This document shows, piece after piece, positions 12,939 through 13,821 of a stretch of 13,821 nucleotides of DNA; the first letter of the stretch is position 1, and the number at the start of each line of letters is the position of its first letter. The DNA comes from CAG-877 sp963660495. GTDB taxonomy: Bacteria > Bacillota_I > Bacilli_A > RF39 > UBA660. The notes under the pieces were generated by a model. That model saw nothing but the letters and a program-made list of their open reading frames with translations. It searched no databases and was not told the DNA's origin. The position numbers and the translations under genes are program-made. The DNA is taken from the NCBI GenBank assembly GCA_963660495.1, contig CAVKYO010000020.1:1-13821 (forward strand). The letters run 5' to 3'.

Positions 12939-13739
12939 TTAATTTTTTAATTCTTTACTTTTATATACGTAATTATAGTTTGTATCTAGTTTAAATGTAT
13001 ACATATATGTACCGGAAACTAAATTTTCTTTTAATTTTTGTCCTTCACCAGCGTAATATTTTACAGTTTCATATAAGATGATGGTTGATTCTTGTGATGT
13101 TGCTTTTACTAATTTCTTTTCGCCTGTATATATTGTTGTTGGTTCTTCTTTACAATAGCCTGATACATATTCGCCACGACTTTCTATGTATTGATATCCT
13201 CCAAGACAAACTCTACCTATTTGAATATCATTATTTTGAAATATAGCATCTTCACCGAATAGTTTTTTGTATTCTACTTTTAAAGACTCTTCTTTAAAAG
13301 CGGTTGGAGTTGTTGTTTCATTATTTAGACATGTGTAGTATGGCATTTTGGTATCACTAAAATAATTACAGTTAGAATCATATATTTTATAATTAGGTAT
13401 TTGTCTATAAGCTAAATATAATTTTAATGAATCATTTAATTCTGTCTCGGCGGCATCTTCTTTTATGGTTGTATAAACTTTACTATATAAATCTTGAACT
13501 ATCGTTGAATCAAGTGAAAGTTCTTTTACCTCTCCTGTTGTTGATACTGGTGTACATTTTTCATTTAATTCATATATTTCTTTTTCATGTTCAGTATATT
13601 CATAATATGTGTAAAAACAAAATCCTGCTACTACAAAAAGAAAAAATATAAATCCTGTGTGTTTTTTCTTTTTCCTTGGTTCTGCCATTGTATTTTGTGT
13701 TGCTACTGGCGTTGTGTTTGCATTATTAGTATTATCCAT
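12939..13739 (-). CDS. Membrane-anchored protein with Cys-containing outer domain
   Basis: A 266-residue protein of no family I can name. A polar, Asn/Thr-rich cytosolic tail ends in KKKKH (residues 23-27), followed by one membrane helix (about 28-47) and a roughly 220-residue domain; the positive-inside rule puts that domain outside. The domain has five cysteines (62, 124, 137, 178, 196), leaving room for two disulfides. It also holds ELSLDSTIVQDLYSKVY (73-89), an SLKLYLAYRQI helix, and a strand-rich C terminus with TYMYTFKLDTNYNYVY. The ATG (13737-13739) has GAAGG 10 bases upstream. It heads an operon with the metallo-hydrolase. No LPxTG or lipobox is seen. Similar bitopic proteins are frequent in small-genome Firmicutes, but the role is unknown. 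Confidence 0.75.
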   Translation of the reverse strand: MDNTNNANTTPVATQNTMAEPRKKKKHTGFIFFLFVVAGFCFYTYYEYTEHEKEIYELNEKCTPVSTTGEVKELSLDSTIVQDLYSKVYTTIKEDAAETELNDSLKLYLAYRQIPNYKIYDSNCNYFSDTKMPYYTCLNNETTTPTAFKEESLKVEYKKLFGEDAIFQNNDIQIGRVCLGGYQYIESRGEYVSGYCKEEPTTIYTGEKKLVKATSQESTIILYETVKYYAGEGQKLKENLVSGTYMYTFKLDTNYNYVYKSKELKN

Positions 13740-13779
13740 ATTATAACCAACCTTCTTTCATTTTCTACTCTACTCCTTT

Positions 13780-13808
13780 ATTTTAATATATTTGAGTAAA
13801 AATCTCAA
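13780..13808 (-). promoter_or_regulatory. Promoter of the membrane protein/metallo-hydrolase operon
   Basis: On the minus strand TTGAGA (13803-13808) and TAAAAT (13780-13785) are 17 bases apart. The -35 is one arm of an inverted repeat, TTGAG (13792-13796) and CTCAA (13804-13808), which could be an operator half-pair. The leader is about 35 bases and contains AAAGGAG. Confidence 0.6.
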
Positions 13809-13821
13809 GAATAAATTCTTT

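Noticed and set aside
13427..13799. Two plus-strand open frames opposite the membrane-anchored protein
   Set aside because: Leu/Ile/Cys-rich antisense shadows without ribosome binding sites.
1..13821. CRISPR array, tRNA, rRNA, riboswitch
   Set aside because: No regularly spaced repeats, no cloverleaf-like or rRNA-like G+C-rich segments, and no recognised aptamer core on either strand.
1..13821. Mycoplasma genetic code (TGA as Trp)
   Set aside because: Frames end correctly at TGA (rarA, the partial gene at 8518) and Trp is written TGG where families expect it; no gene contains an internal TGA.

Overview
The window looks like chromosome of an uncultured, very low-G+C Gram-positive bacterium (Bacillota, Bacilli/Erysipelotrichia-like, possibly one of the gut lineages near the Mollicutes). 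The reasons are A+T-rich codons, strong AGGAGG-type ribosome binding sites, extended -10 promoters, the xerD-deoB gene order known from Bacillus, and SpoIIM and DUF1540 families. TGA acts as a stop (rarA and the partial gene before the gap) and no gene needs TGA read as Trp, so the standard bacterial code fits better than the Mycoplasma code. A run of exactly ten N at 8578-8587 shows that this is a draft scaffold, probably from a metagenome.

Layout. 123-1681 (+): a DUF3137 membrane protein and LemA, a recurrent pair, closed by a two-way terminator. 1721-4560 (-): replication-restart ATPase RarA, then an unrecognised 523-residue coiled-coil protein with its own strong promoter. 4660-8248 (+): xerD and deoB almost touching, then a 93-codon reading frame that has no ATG/GTG/TTG start but a well placed ATA, then a transglutaminase-like cysteine-hydrolase-fold protein. 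8297-8577 (-): a small Cys-rich DUF1540 protein overlapped by the tail of a gene cut by the gap. 8588-9277: about 690 bases at roughly 15% G+C with no convincing gene, holding one strong terminator. 9278-11817 (-): an XRE-like helix-turn-helix protein with a clear promoter and inverted-repeat operator, tRNA 2-thiouridylase MnmA carrying a CxxC...C cysteine set, and a SpoIIM-family membrane protein. 11910-11996 (+): a 28-residue one-helix membrane miniprotein resembling Prli42. 12025-13739 (-): a 100-residue unknown, a glyoxalase-II-like metallo-beta-lactamase hydrolase, and a membrane-anchored protein with a Cys-containing outer domain.

Most genes are housekeeping (genome maintenance, nucleoside and tRNA metabolism, envelope) with small lineage-specific genes between them. 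I see no CRISPR array, transposase, prophage block, tRNA or rRNA, and no obvious defence island. The points that best repay a second look are the ATA-start frame and its transglutaminase-like neighbour, the altered DeoB active-site loops, the MnmA cysteine set, the Prli42-like miniprotein, the RarA-linked coiled-coil protein, and the gap with its A+T-rich flank.
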